Shown here: piece after piece, positions 17,445-26,570 of the stretch
How positions within the stretch are numbered: the first letter of the stretch is position 1
How the letters are laid out: the number at the start of each line of letters is the position of its first letter
Origin: Erythrobacter longus
GTDB taxonomy: Bacteria; Pseudomonadota; Alphaproteobacteria; Sphingomonadales; Sphingomonadaceae
Assembly: GCF_000715015.1 (NCBI RefSeq)
Contig: NZ_JMIW01000001.1
Location: forward strand, 682,001 to 746,000
Direction of reading: 5' to 3'
Length of the DNA stretch: 64,000 nt
Translations under genes and position numbers: made by a program
Notes under the pieces: generated by a model
Databases searched by the model: none
Told to the model about the DNA's origin: nothing
What the model saw: the letters and a program-made list of their open reading frames with translations, nothing else

Positions 17445-20057
17445 TTAGGCGCTCTTGGCCTCGCTCTTGGCTTCCTGTGCTTCAGCCATCACCATGGCGA
17501 CTTTGTCTGTGATCACCGCAACGCTAAAGGGTTTGGGAAGGAAGTGCATGTGCGGGACATCAATGTCTTTGCGCAACGCCTCTTCGGCGTAGCCTGACAT
17601 GAACAGAACCGGGATTTGCGGGTTTATCTCACGAATGGCGCGGACCATGGCGGGGCCATCCATACCGGGCATGACCACATCGCTGACGACAATGTCGAAC
17701 GCGCTGCCTTCCTGAAATGCCTCAAGCCCCTCTTCGCCATCAGCGCAGGCCGTGATTTGATAGCCCGCGCGTGCAAGCGCCCTTTCCGCAACCGCGCGCA
17801 CCATATCCTCATCTTCCACCAACAGTATCCGTCCACCTGCCGACCAGTTGGAGGATTTTTGGGGGGCTGAGTCCTTACGGCGCTGCGGCGCTTCGCCAGC
17901 GTGAACGGGCAGATATATCGTAAAGCGTGCGCCCATCGGACGGTTTGACGAATCCATCACATTATCGGCGAAGATAAAGCCGCCTGTCTGCTTTACGATC
18001 CCGTACACGGTCGAAAGGCCAAGCCCTGTGCCCTTGCCCAGCTCCTTGGTTGTAAAGAAAGGTTCGAAGAGTTTAGGCAGAACCTGAGCCGGAATCCCGC
18101 CACCGTTATCCTGAACAATCAGGACGGTGTAATCGGCCGCTGGCAAAATCTCTGAGCCAAGCTTTACCACTTCATGCGATTTCACGCTGCGGGTTAGCAG
18201 CGAAATGCGCCCCTTCCCATCTTCTTTGCGTGTACGCCCACGTGCACCGTTCGTGTTGATTGCATCGCGCGCGTTCACGGCAAGGTTCATAATCACCTGC
18301 TCAAGCTGCTGAGGATCAGCGCGCACTTGACCAAGATTGCGGTCATGCTGGACATGATAGTCGATTTTCTCGCCAAGCAGCCGCTTGATAAGGGGACCCA
18401 CTTCGCTGACCACATCGGGCAGTTGCAGGATCTCTGGCCGCAAGGTTTGCTGGCGCGAGAAGGCGAGCAATTGGCGGGTCAATGACGCAGCGCGGTTGGA
18501 GTTGGCGCGGATCTGCTGGATGTCGTCATAGTCGCTATCGCCCGGCGTATGGCGCAAGAGCATCAGATCGCACGTCCCGATAATTGCGGTGAGCACGTTG
18601 TTGAAATCATGCGCCACACCGCCTGCCAATTGCCCCACGGCTTGCATTTTTGTGGCCTGTGCGACCTGGCGTTTAAGCTGAGTTTGTTCCGAACTGTCCG
18701 CAAGGCTGAGCAGGACGGCCGCTTCACCAAGGCCGCGCACACCTGCAAGACCAAGCGACACTGGTTCATCGGGTTGGGAGGACAGTCGCACCGCCATATC
18801 GCCGCGCGACGCAGGACCCCGGCCATAGCGGCGCACAGCATCGGAAAGCGGTGTTTTATCTTCGCGCACCACAAGGTCGGTCGGGAAAGCCGGCAATTCA
18901 CCCTCGTCCCTGCCAACTGAGCGAAGGAAGGCTTCATTGCCAAACAGAAACCGCCCATCGCGGTCGGTCATCGCAAGGCCCAGCGGCAATTGCGCAAGAA
19001 GCGCCTCTAGCTGAGCGACGCCGGCCTGTGCCGATCCATCCCAGCCGCTACCAACGCCAACGCCGCTATCGACCAGGAGCATCAGGGTCGTGCCCTGCTC
19101 TGGTGATGGCGCGGTGCCAGCAAGGGGGGCTTCCGATAATGGAACATCAATCAGCGTTTGAGGGGTTCCGCTGCGCCCTTCGCGGGCAAAGAAGATGCGC
19201 TCACGTTCATCAGCGCGAAGGAAGGATACGAGCTCTTGCCCAACCAATGTAGCGGTCGGATCACCAACCGCCCTCTCCGCAAAACCAGCGCCAACGCTGC
19301 GAATGGTACCATCGGAACCAGTGATCACAGCTTCAATCCCTGCACGGCTTAAAATACCGCTCAGTGGTCCGGACAGATCAACTTGAAGCGCCTCGCTGGC
19401 AGTTAGGACAATCTTGCGCCTAAAGCGCCATATGAGGTGATCGTCCCCTCGCCCTGCACGCGTTGCCTGAACAGCCCACGTGCGCAGCTTGCTGTCACTA
19501 AATTCTTCGATCACCGCCTCACCATCGCGCCAAGCATTGCGCGAAGCACGGTTGAGCGCTTCTAGAGCAGGACGCTCGGCATCCAGCATGGGCGGAGAGG
19601 CCTCTGTACCAAAGGCGCCAAGAAACACTTTGTTAGCGCAAACCAGCCTGTTTGCCCTGTCGGTGATAGCGATCGCCACAGGGAAGGTATCGTTCTCCGA
19701 TTCAATCGCAGCGACGGTCACGGACCAATCCGGGGTGGCGATCTCGGCTTGATGAGACGTGCTGGTGAACCGTTCTGCGGCGAACGCCCCCAGCAACAGC
19801 ACGAGAAGACCTCCGATATAGGCTCCTGTCATGACCGGGCTGGCAGTGACTGCAAAGATGAGCCCGGCACTCACCAAAAGTGCGAGCCCGACGATGATAG
19901 TGAGAAGCTTGCCGGGATTGTTATGCTGGACATTTCCAGCAAGGATGCCGCTCACATCTTTTTGGGCAATTGTACCATTTGCCGGAATCGTTACCGGACC
20001 CGTTGTTGGCTTGTCATCAATGTGTGCAGATGTGCCAGTCACGCCTTCTCCGGTCAC
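17445..20057 (-). CDS. cckA: Hybrid sensor histidine kinase CckA
   Basis: An 870-residue cell-cycle kinase of the CckA-ChpT-CtrA/CpdR phosphorelay. Two membrane helices lie near residues 50-95 (LLTIIVGLALLVSAGLIF and YIGGLLVLLLGAFAAERF), followed by PAS-like sensory regions. The H-box is QLAGGVAHDFNNVLTAIIG, with near-invariant CckA spelling. The ATPase domain has NLAVNARDAI, DNGGGIP and GKGTGLGLSTVYGIV, and a C-terminal receiver carries its Asp in DIVVSDVVMPGMDG. A GTG start (VTGEGV) is used, with a second GTG five codons in. It sits upstream of recA on the same strand. cpdR, another relay member, is at 7.5 kb. Confidence 0.93.
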   Translation of the reverse strand: MTGEGVTGTSAHIDDKPTTGPVTIPANGTIAQKDVSGILAGNVQHNNPGKLLTIIVGLALLVSAGLIFAVTASPVMTGAYIGGLLVLLLGAFAAERFTSTSHQAEIATPDWSVTVAAIESENDTFPVAIAITDRANRLVCANKVFLGAFGTEASPPMLDAERPALEALNRASRNAWRDGEAVIEEFSDSKLRTWAVQATRAGRGDDHLIWRFRRKIVLTASEALQVDLSGPLSGILSRAGIEAVITGSDGTIRSVGAGFAERAVGDPTATLVGQELVSFLRADERERIFFAREGRSGTPQTLIDVPLSEAPLAGTAPSPEQGTTLMLLVDSGVGVGSGWDGSAQAGVAQLEALLAQLPLGLAMTDRDGRFLFGNEAFLRSVGRDEGELPAFPTDLVVREDKTPLSDAVRRYGRGPASRGDMAVRLSSQPDEPVSLGLAGVRGLGEAAVLLSLADSSEQTQLKRQVAQATKMQAVGQLAGGVAHDFNNVLTAIIGTCDLMLLRHTPGDSDYDDIQQIRANSNRAASLTRQLLAFSRQQTLRPEILQLPDVVSEVGPLIKRLLGEKIDYHVQHDRNLGQVRADPQQLEQVIMNLAVNARDAINTNGARGRTRKEDGKGRISLLTRSVKSHEVVKLGSEILPAADYTVLIVQDNGGGIPAQVLPKLFEPFFTTKELGKGTGLGLSTVYGIVKQTGGFIFADNVMDSSNRPMGARFTIYLPVHAGEAPQRRKDSAPQKSSNWSAGGRILLVEDEDMVRAVAERALARAGYQITACADGEEGLEAFQEGSAFDIVVSDVVMPGMDGPAMVRAIREINPQIPVLFMSGYAEEALRKDIDVPHMHFLPKPFSVAVITDKVAMVMAEAQEAKSEAKSA

Positions 20058-20145
20058 GCTTTTGCCGCTCGCGCTCTAAATTACCATAATCACAAGCAGA
20101 CACTGACCATTGGCGGTCGGCGTCTATCGTATCTGGCAAAGACTA

Positions 20146-20769
20146 TTACTTCGCGCCGTGCCCCGGGTCGAGGCTTGCCGTCTCAAGATCGAGGCGTTTT
20201 GCCCGTTTGCGTGCAATTTTGCGGGCAACAATCACGCGCCAGATACCGCTGGCGGCGAGATAGCCGATGGAGGATGTGACAACTGCCAACACAAGAAAGC
20301 CAAGGACGGTAACGCCAGCAACCTGAAAGGCATCGACGATATAAACCCACCAAGTGCTATCGGCCTGCGCCAGGACCATTTCGGTTGCGGTTGAATCGAT
20401 CCGCAAAATGAAATTGCCGACGCGGTTCGCAACCACTGCCCAAAAAGCAATGGTGAACGGGTTTGTGACGAAGGTTACCGCCGCGGCCAAAGGTACATTG
20501 GCGCGTGCTGGCCATGCCAGAAATGCCGCCAGAAAAATCTGACCCACAGGGATAATGAACGCCGCGAACAAACCCAAGGCCACACCGCGGGGAACCGAGC
20601 GGCGGGTAAAGCGCCACAGCTCCGGGTTCAGAAAACGGTGACCGATAGGTGCCAAATATCTGTTTTTAGCCATTTCCTCACGGCTTGGCATGGTGCGGCC
20701 AAGACGATGCTTCATCCAAATCCACGGATTGGGAAAGAAGCCAGGAGATGATGGTGAATGCGCGCTCAT
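20146..20769 (-). CDS. DUF2062 domain membrane protein
   Basis: A 207-residue protein with the DUF2062 core: FTRRSVPRGVALGLFAAF, then IPVGQIFLAAFLAW, then FVTNPFTIAFWAVVANRVG, forming two or three membrane helices. A further hydrophobic segment lies near residue 165 (VTVLGFLVLAVVTSSIGY). The family is conserved in proteobacteria with no settled function. It is upstream of cckA with an 88-base gap on the same strand. Confidence 0.88.
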   Translation of the reverse strand: MSAHSPSSPGFFPNPWIWMKHRLGRTMPSREEMAKNRYLAPIGHRFLNPELWRFTRRSVPRGVALGLFAAFIIPVGQIFLAAFLAWPARANVPLAAAVTFVTNPFTIAFWAVVANRVGNFILRIDSTATEMVLAQADSTWWVYIVDAFQVAGVTVLGFLVLAVVTSSIGYLAASGIWRVIVARKIARKRAKRLDLETASLDPGHGAK

Positions 20770-20952
20770 TTACAGAACCGCCTTCCGCAAGCACGCGAGA
20801 GCGCTGCAGAGCGATGGCTGAAAAGAGAAGTGTGTTCCACCATGGTCATTCATATGGGTAGCACAGGTCATCTGACCAATGGGTGAATTGGAATAGCGAC
20901 AAAATTACTTTGTTTTGCGTCAAAATGATGACCGCCCTAGTGGAAAGCGACC

Positions 20953-21435
20953 CTAAGACCGCTCTCGCATAAGGCGCGCTTTATCGCGTTTCCAATCGCG
21001 TTCCTTGACGCTGGCGCGCTTGTCATGGGCCTGCTTACCCTTACCCAGAGCCAGCTCAACCTTCGCCCGGCCTGTCCGATTAAAATAGATTGAAAGCGGC
21101 ACCAAAGTCATGCCTTTACGCTCGACCGCGCCAAACAGCTTGTTGATCTCGCGCGAATTTAGCAGCAGCTTGCGAGGGCGTTTGGGTTCGTGGTTCAAGC
21201 GGTTGCCGTGGCTATATTCGGGGATGTTGGCGTTGATTAGCCAAACCTCGCCATCGCGCACTTCGGCATAGCTTTCGGCAATAGTCGCTTGTCCAGCGCG
21301 CAACGCCTTTACCTCTGTCCCTTGAAGAGCAAGCCCTGCCTCAAACTTGTCTTCGATATGATAATCGAACCGCGCACGGCGATTTTCCGCGACGGTTTTG
21401 AGTTTATCAAAGGTTTCGGGTTTGGGTCTTGCCAT
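20953..21435 (-). CDS. smpB: SsrA-binding protein SmpB
   Basis: A 160-residue partner of tmRNA in trans-translation rescue of stalled ribosomes. The ATG at 21435 ([12 protein letters not shown]) is preferred over one 23 codons upstream because it fits the usual length. Conserved segments are [53 protein letters not shown] and the C-terminal [20 protein letters not shown] helix that enters the decoding centre. No tmRNA gene is visible in the window. Confidence 0.97.
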   Translation of the reverse strand: MARPKPETFDKLKTVAENRRARFDYHIEDKFEAGLALQGTEVKALRAGQATIAESYAEVRDGEVWLINANIPEYSHGNRLNHEPKRPRKLLLNSREINKLFGAVERKGMTLVPLSIYFNRTGRAKVELALGKGKQAHDKRASVKERDWKRDKARLMRERS

Positions 21436-21520
21436 GGTGGTGTGCCAGATAGGCGCACACTTCTCGCTTGCCAAGCGGCGTGATTGAAGCGCAGTGAGTT
21501 CCAAGCATTAAATCAATGGC

Positions 21521-22591
21521 ATGAAGGTTCCTCAGTTGACGGATTTTACCATAGGCGGCGAGACGGTTTCGCCGGGCAGTCAGGCCGATATCGGTTTGCC
21601 CATCACAACAATGGCAACCGGCTACAGTTCGCAGCTCGCCGTTCGTGTTCTGCATGGCGCAAATCCGGGGCCTGCCGTCTTTGTGAGCGGTGCCATCCAT
21701 GGCGATGAGATTATCGGGACCGCTATTATCCAGCGCCTTGCGACCTATCTTTCGCCCGAAACACTAGCAGGCACGCTTATGCTGGTGCCGGTTGCCAATA
21801 TCTTCGGTTTTCTAAGCCACAGCCGCTACTTGCCCGACCGCCGCGATCTCAACCGCTCCTTTCCCGGCAGTGCCAATGGTTCGCTCGCAGGTCAGGTCGC
21901 CAATGTGTTTTTCAACGAAGTGGTCGCCCGCGCATCTCTTGGTATTGATATTCATTCTGCCGCGATCCACCGCTACAACCTCCCGCAAATCCGCATTGCT
22001 GCCGATAACAAGAGGCTGGTCGAACTTGCCATGGTTTTTGGCGCGCCTGTGATTATCGAGAGTCCTTTGCGCGATGGGTCAATGCGTTCGCTTGCGGCGA
22101 ATGAAGGCGTCGACATGCTCTTGATGGAAACGGGCGAGGCGCTTCGCTTTGACCGTTTCTCAATCGATGCTGGTGTATCGGGCATCACGCGCGTGCTTGC
22201 CCATCTGGGAATGATCGAGCCAGACGAAACCCTTGCCCAAATGAAAGCGCCTGCCCGGTCGAAAAAGACCCAATGGGTTCGTTCACCGCGAGGCGGGGTT
22301 TCGCACCGTATGCGCAAATCGGGCGATGCGGTGAAGAAAGGCGATCTGTTGGCAGCGGTATCGGGACTATTCGGCGAAGAGCCTGCAGAAATCCTTAGCC
22401 CGATTGACGGGATTGTCATCGGGCATGCGACGCTGCCGGTGGTGCATCAAGGTGATGCGATGTTCCATATCGCCCATGTCGACCACCCTGAGCGCGTGGG
22501 TGCACGGATCGAATCCTTGAGCGATGCGATCTATGCCAGCGAACCGGAAGGCTTTGCTGAGACGCTTCTCGATGAAGACGAAGTGCTTTAG
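21521..22591 (+). CDS. Succinylglutamate desuccinylase/aspartoacylase family zinc deacylase
   Basis: A 356-residue M14-like carboxypeptidase-fold protein. The zinc-binding pair is visible in VSGAIHGDEIIG (H60 and E63), with the third ligand in IDIHSAAIHRYNLP; the catalytic Glu is likely in MLLMETGEALRFD. A C-terminal beta-barrel region (SGDAVKKGDLLAAVSGLFG) resembles a biotinyl-lipoyl-like fold found in this subfamily. Relatives cleave N-acyl amino acids or remove glutamates from proteins; the substrate is unknown. Its stop overlaps the convergent dapA stop by three bases. Confidence 0.87.
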   Translation: MKVPQLTDFTIGGETVSPGSQADIGLPITTMATGYSSQLAVRVLHGANPGPAVFVSGAIHGDEIIGTAIIQRLATYLSPETLAGTLMLVPVANIFGFLSHSRYLPDRRDLNRSFPGSANGSLAGQVANVFFNEVVARASLGIDIHSAAIHRYNLPQIRIAADNKRLVELAMVFGAPVIIESPLRDGSMRSLAANEGVDMLLMETGEALRFDRFSIDAGVSGITRVLAHLGMIEPDETLAQMKAPARSKKTQWVRSPRGGVSHRMRKSGDAVKKGDLLAAVSGLFGEEPAEILSPIDGIVIGHATLPVVHQGDAMFHIAHVDHPERVGARIESLSDAIYASEPEGFAETLLDEDEVL

Positions 22592-23469
22592 ACGAGCCCG
22601 GCATGCTCTAACGCTGCATCCACCGCCCTGCGCGATTCTTCGGAAGCCTCCACAATCGGCAGGCGCACGCTGGGCGAAAACCAGTCGTGCACGCGGCTTA
22701 GCGCATATTTAACAGGCGCAGGGCTCGCGTCTGAGAACATTGCATAATGCAGCGGGAAGAGGCGGTCATTCAGCTCGCGCGCGCGCTTCAATTCATTATT
22801 GTTGATCGCCTCCTGGAACTCCGCACACAGAGCCGGCGCAACATTGGCAGTCACCGAAATCGCGCCCCTGCCCCCTGCAGCATTGTGCGGCAGCCAGAGT
22901 TCATCATTGCCCGACAGCTGACAAAAATCGCGGCCAATTCCCATGCGGTGGTCAGCCACACGGCTCAAATCGCCGCTGGCATCTTTGATCGCCACGATCT
23001 GTTCGGGATACTTCTTGACGAGCTCCACCACAGTTTCGTCTTCGATGTCGGTCACCGTGCGCGAGGGGACATTGTAAAGGACGATGGGAAGGTCGCTTGT
23101 TTCTGCCAGATAGCTGAAATGCGCGATCAGACCTTTTTGGCTGGGGCGATTGTAATACGGTGCAACGCACAGCCCTGCTGCTGCGCCTGCTTTCTTTGCA
23201 AAGTTCATATGCAAGGCAGCATTGCGGGTGTCGTTTGACCCGCAACCGGCAATCACCGGCACGCGCCCTGCAGCTTGTTCGATGCACACCTCAATCACGC
23301 GGTGATGCTCAGCATTCGACAAGGTCGAAGCCTCACCAGTCGTCCCGCATGGGACAAGCGCCGAGCTGCCATTTTCGATTTGCCAATCAACGAGTTTGCG
23401 AAAAGCGCTCTCATCAAACGATCCGTCCCGAAAAGGAGTCGCTAGAGCGGGAATGGAGCCGCTGAACAT
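22588..23469 (-). CDS. dapA: 4-hydroxy-tetrahydrodipicolinate synthase
   Basis: A 293-residue class I aldolase condensing pyruvate with aspartate semialdehyde, the first step committed to lysine and diaminopimelate. The start at 23469 (MFSGSIPALATPF) has an AGGAAA site and fits the family. Signatures are VPCGTTGEASTL, the catalytic Tyr in IVLYNVPSRT and the Schiff-base Lys in IVAIKDASGD. It is divergent from the lytic transglycosylase gene, and its end overlaps the convergent deacylase gene. Confidence 0.96.
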   Translation of the reverse strand: MFSGSIPALATPFRDGSFDESAFRKLVDWQIENGSSALVPCGTTGEASTLSNAEHHRVIEVCIEQAAGRVPVIAGCGSNDTRNAALHMNFAKKAGAAAGLCVAPYYNRPSQKGLIAHFSYLAETSDLPIVLYNVPSRTVTDIEDETVVELVKKYPEQIVAIKDASGDLSRVADHRMGIGRDFCQLSGNDELWLPHNAAGGRGAISVTANVAPALCAEFQEAINNNELKRARELNDRLFPLHYAMFSDASPAPVKYALSRVHDWFSPSVRLPIVEASEESRRAVDAALEHAGLV

Positions 23470-23565
23470 TGCTAATTTCCTGTATTGATCAATAGATGCA
23501 AAATTGGTTGAAAGGGGCATCAACCGCCCTCTCGTTCAGCGCCTACTAAGGAGCCCAGCGGCATT

Positions 23566-24588
23566 ATGTCCAGCATGGTCAGAAAATTGCTTACATCACC
23601 GCCAGTTCTCACAAGCGCTATGGCAGCTCTTGCCGCCTGTTCTTTGGGAGCGATTTCAACTGCGTCTTTTGCGCAGACGGGCACACAATCCCCGCGCGGC
23701 AACATGGTCGCTGGCCAGCCGCAATTTGCAGGTGCCGCGATTGCGCGATGGGAACAATTGCAGGGTGACGCGACGTACACCTTCTCAACCTATGCGGGCT
23801 TTGCGCTCAAATATCCCGATTTTCCGCGGATGGAGATCATTCGCAGCAAGGCCGAAAGCCGCCTTGACGAAGAAGCGCCTTCGCAAGCTGAAATCCTTGC
23901 GTTCTTTGATGCCAATCCGCCGCTCACGAATGCAGGGCGTGCGCGTTACGCCTTGTCGCTTGCGGCGGCTCAGCGCGGCGATGCCTTTGAGGTTGCGCGC
24001 GAAGCATGGCGCGGCGGCGAAATGTCTGGCCCTACAGAAGCCTATTTGACTGGCCTTTATGGATCACGCTTTACGCCAGAAGATCACGCGGCGCGTGTCG
24101 ATGCGTTGCTGTGGCAGAGTGATGCTGAAGCGGTTGAGCGCAATCTGATCAATCTTGCCCCCGGTGAGCGCGATCTGGCGCTTGCAAGGCTTGCGCTGGT
24201 TCGCGGTTCTTCGCCTTCTGCGGCGGGTCTGGCAACACCTGCTGGTGCCATGAACGATGCGGGTTACGTGTATAATCTTGCGAGCTATCACCTTAAACGC
24301 GGGGATCGCAGCGCTGCGATCAACCTTTTGAAGAACCGTCCTCAACTCGCCTCGCCTGCCTTTGATGCAGAAGGGCTTGTGGGTGTCATGCTGACAAGCG
24401 CTGAGGCGGCCAGTGTTTCAGACACGGTCAGGATCGCGAGCAAGGTTGATGATCTTTTTGCGCCGGAAACTGACATTTCCAAAGGCTCTTTCCGGCTGCG
24501 CGACCGCTATACCGATCTTATGTGGAAGGGGGGGCACGAATGCCCTCTGGCGCCTTGGCGATGGCGCAACCGCTGCGCCTATGTTTGA
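23566..24588 (+). CDS. slt: Soluble lytic transglycosylase, N-terminal part (frameshifted)
   Basis: An exported protein with a leader around LAACSLGAISTASFAQ followed by the alpha-helical U-shaped superhelix typical of Slt70-like enzymes (YALSLAAAQRGDAFEVAREAW and similar repeats). The frame fails after ...DRYTDLMWKGG at a run of seven Gs (24528-24534). With six Gs the frame would continue as WKGGTNALWRLGDG into the downstream part. The homopolymer makes either a sequencing error or a phase-variation-type slip plausible. Confidence 0.82.
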   Translation: MSSMVRKLLTSPPVLTSAMAALAACSLGAISTASFAQTGTQSPRGNMVAGQPQFAGAAIARWEQLQGDATYTFSTYAGFALKYPDFPRMEIIRSKAESRLDEEAPSQAEILAFFDANPPLTNAGRARYALSLAAAQRGDAFEVAREAWRGGEMSGPTEAYLTGLYGSRFTPEDHAARVDALLWQSDAEAVERNLINLAPGERDLALARLALVRGSSPSAAGLATPAGAMNDAGYVYNLASYHLKRGDRSAAINLLKNRPQLASPAFDAEGLVGVMLTSAEAASVSDTVRIASKVDDLFAPETDISKGSFRLRDRYTDLMWKGGHECPLAPWRWRNRCAYV

Positions 24589-25543
24589 CCGCTATGGTGA
24601 TGCAGCGCGCACACCTTTGACCAAGTCCAAAGGATATTTCTGGGCAGGTCGCGCGGCACGTCAAGCCGGTATGCAAACGGATGCCGCCCGCTATTTTGAG
24701 AAGGCGGCGGAATATCCACATTACTATTACGGACAACTTGCGCTTGGCGCTCTGGGCCGTCCGATGCCTACATTTGCTGAACTTCCAACGGTCACGATGG
24801 ACGAGGCCACGCGCGCTGAATTCGAAGCACGTCCGCTTGTACAGGCCATCCGCTCCATCGCGAGCAACCGTCAAAAATGGCAGACCGAACGCCGTTTCTT
24901 CCAAGCCATCGGCGCAAGTGCAAAGACACCAGAAGATGTCGCAATGTACGCGCAGCTTGCCGAACAAACGGCTCTGCCTGAAATGGCAGTGGTGCTTGGC
25001 ATGGAAGCAGGCGCCAATGGCATTAAGGGCGTTGAGCGTGCAGGCTTCCCCATCGTTCCAACCCCGCGTGTCAACGATTGGACCATGGTCCATGCTATCG
25101 CCCGGCAGGAAAGCGAATTTGACCGCACTCGGCAAAGCCACGCGAACGCGATTGGCATGATGCAACTTTTGCGCAGCACCGCGCGCGAGGAAGCGGGTAT
25201 TCTTGGCATCCAATATATGAGCGCTTCACTGACAGAAGACCCGCTCTACAACATCACTTTGGGCGATGCTCACTTCTCACGACGGATGAACCTTTATGGC
25301 GGCGCTTATCCGCTTGCGATTGCGTCTTACAACGCAGGTCCTGGGCGTGTGCGTCAATGGGTTCGTCTCAACGGCGACCCACGCAATGGCGGCATCGATT
25401 GGGTCGAGTGGATCGAGAAGATCCCGGCCAATTTCGAAACCCGTTATTACGTCATGCGAGTCATCGGCAATGCGGTCACATATTCGCATATGTACCCGAA
25501 CGAAGCTGGCCTGCCGCGTACTGTCGATCGCTTCCTGCCCTAA
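24530..25543 (+). CDS. slt: Soluble lytic transglycosylase, C-terminal catalytic part (frameshifted)
   Basis: The remainder of the murein-cleaving enzyme after the 7-G frameshift. The helical superhelix continues, then the goose-lysozyme-like catalytic domain appears. The catalytic Glu is in IARQESEFDRTRQSHANAIG, followed by GMMQLLRSTA, DPLYNITLG and IASYNAGPGRVRQW, all hallmarks of family 1 lytic transglycosylases. An intact gene would span 23566-25543 (about 658 residues). No independent start with a good ribosome site is seen near the junction. greB starts 12 bases after its stop. Confidence 0.85.
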   Translation, partial: GGTNALWRLGDGATAAPMFDRYGDAARTPLTKSKGYFWAGRAARQAGMQTDAARYFEKAAEYPHYYYGQLALGALGRPMPTFAELPTVTMDEATRAEFEARPLVQAIRSIASNRQKWQTERRFFQAIGASAKTPEDVAMYAQLAEQTALPEMAVVLGMEAGANGIKGVERAGFPIVPTPRVNDWTMVHAIARQESEFDRTRQSHANAIGMMQLLRSTAREEAGILGIQYMSASLTEDPLYNITLGDAHFSRRMNLYGGAYPLAIASYNAGPGRVRQWVRLNGDPRNGGIDWVEWIEKIPANFETRYYVMRVIGNAVTYSHMYPNEAGLPRTVDRFLP

Positions 25544-25554
25544 GGCCAGCATCC

Positions 25555-26037
25555 ATGGCGAGTAAGCCGGGCCCACCCATCACGCCAAAAGGCATGGCGG
25601 CGCTAAAGGCGCGATATGACCATTTGCTCGGCAAGGAACGACCCGAGATCGTCGAGATCGTCAGTTGGGCCGCAGGAAATGGCGACCGCAGCGAAAACGG
25701 CGACTATCTTTATGGTCGAAAGCGTATGCGCGAGATCGACCGCGAGCTTGGCTATCTATCGCGGCGCATGAAGGCGTGCCGCGTCGTTGATCCGTCTGAG
25801 CAACCCAACAAGGCCCGCGTGTTCTTTGGCGCCCGGGTAGAGCTTGCCGATGAAGATGATGAACGCATGACGGTTCAAATCGTGGGCGATGATGAACAGG
25901 ACGCTGGCACAGGTAGAGTTGGGTGGTCCTCTCCCATCGCCAAAGCGATCAAAGGCGCATCAATCGGGGATTTGCGCACAGTCAGGCTTCCCGGCGGCCT
26001 TAAAGAATGGGAAGTGATGGCGGTGCATTATGATTAA
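25555..26037 (+). CDS. greB: Transcription elongation factor GreB
   Basis: A 160-residue secondary-channel factor that rescues backtracked RNA polymerase. The ATG at 25555 (MASKPGPPITPKGMAAL) fits the family; the open frame further upstream is a shadow of slt. The N-terminal coiled coil holds the tip motif GNGDRSENGDYLYGRKRMREID, whose acidic residues stimulate transcript cleavage. The C-terminal FKBP-like domain ends with PGGLKEWEVMAVHY. It lies between slt and a small secreted gene that overlaps it by 8 bases, indicating one operon. Confidence 0.94.
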   Translation: MASKPGPPITPKGMAALKARYDHLLGKERPEIVEIVSWAAGNGDRSENGDYLYGRKRMREIDRELGYLSRRMKACRVVDPSEQPNKARVFFGARVELADEDDERMTVQIVGDDEQDAGTGRVGWSSPIAKAIKGASIGDLRTVRLPGGLKEWEVMAVHYD

Positions 26038-26527
26038 AGCTGCCCCTACGCTCACCGCCCTTATCGCAGTTTGCGCATTTGTTGTGCCCGCACAGGCGCG
26101 TGATAGCCTTGGCGTCTATTCCAATTGGGCGGCCTTTCGCGATGACAGTCCTTCGCGCTGCTATGCCATTGCTAAGCCGCGTTCTGGTTCACCCGGCCCG
26201 TATGCCAGCGTAGCCACTTGGCCGGACAAGGGCCTTCGCGGGCAAGTCTATTTTCGCCTCTCGCGCGACGCGGGAGAGGACACCGGCGCAACCCTCACCA
26301 TCGGTGACAGGAAATTCGAACTTGTCACTCAAGGCCGCAACGCTTGGGCGACAAACGCCTCGGTGGATGCAGGGGTCATTGCCGCGATGCGCTCTGCCAC
26401 GCGCATGACCGTCACCGCCCGCAGGGCCAATGGCGCGCGCTTCTCCGACCGCTACAGCCTGGCGGGGGCCGCCACTGCGATGGACGCAAGCGTCGTCGGC
26501 TGCGCCAACAATCGCTCGAGAGGTTAG
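26030..26527 (+). CDS. Small exported protein, possibly IalB-like
   Basis: A 165-residue protein overlapping the end of greB by 8 bases. A signal peptide (LTALIAVCAFVVPAQA) is followed by a compact beta-rich domain beginning SLGVYSNWAAFRDDSPSRCYA. The W-x-C arrangement and two Cys (SRCYAIA and VVGCANN) recall the invasion-associated locus B family, but the match is weak by eye. Translational coupling to greB and proximity to rlmN suggest an operon. The function is unknown. Confidence 0.7.
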   Translation: MIKAAPTLTALIAVCAFVVPAQARDSLGVYSNWAAFRDDSPSRCYAIAKPRSGSPGPYASVATWPDKGLRGQVYFRLSRDAGEDTGATLTIGDRKFELVTQGRNAWATNASVDAGVIAAMRSATRMTVTARRANGARFSDRYSLAGAATAMDASVVGCANNRSRG

Positions 26528-26570
26528 AGGCTGACAAACTGCGCGCGCACGCATATATGCGCGAGGCATC

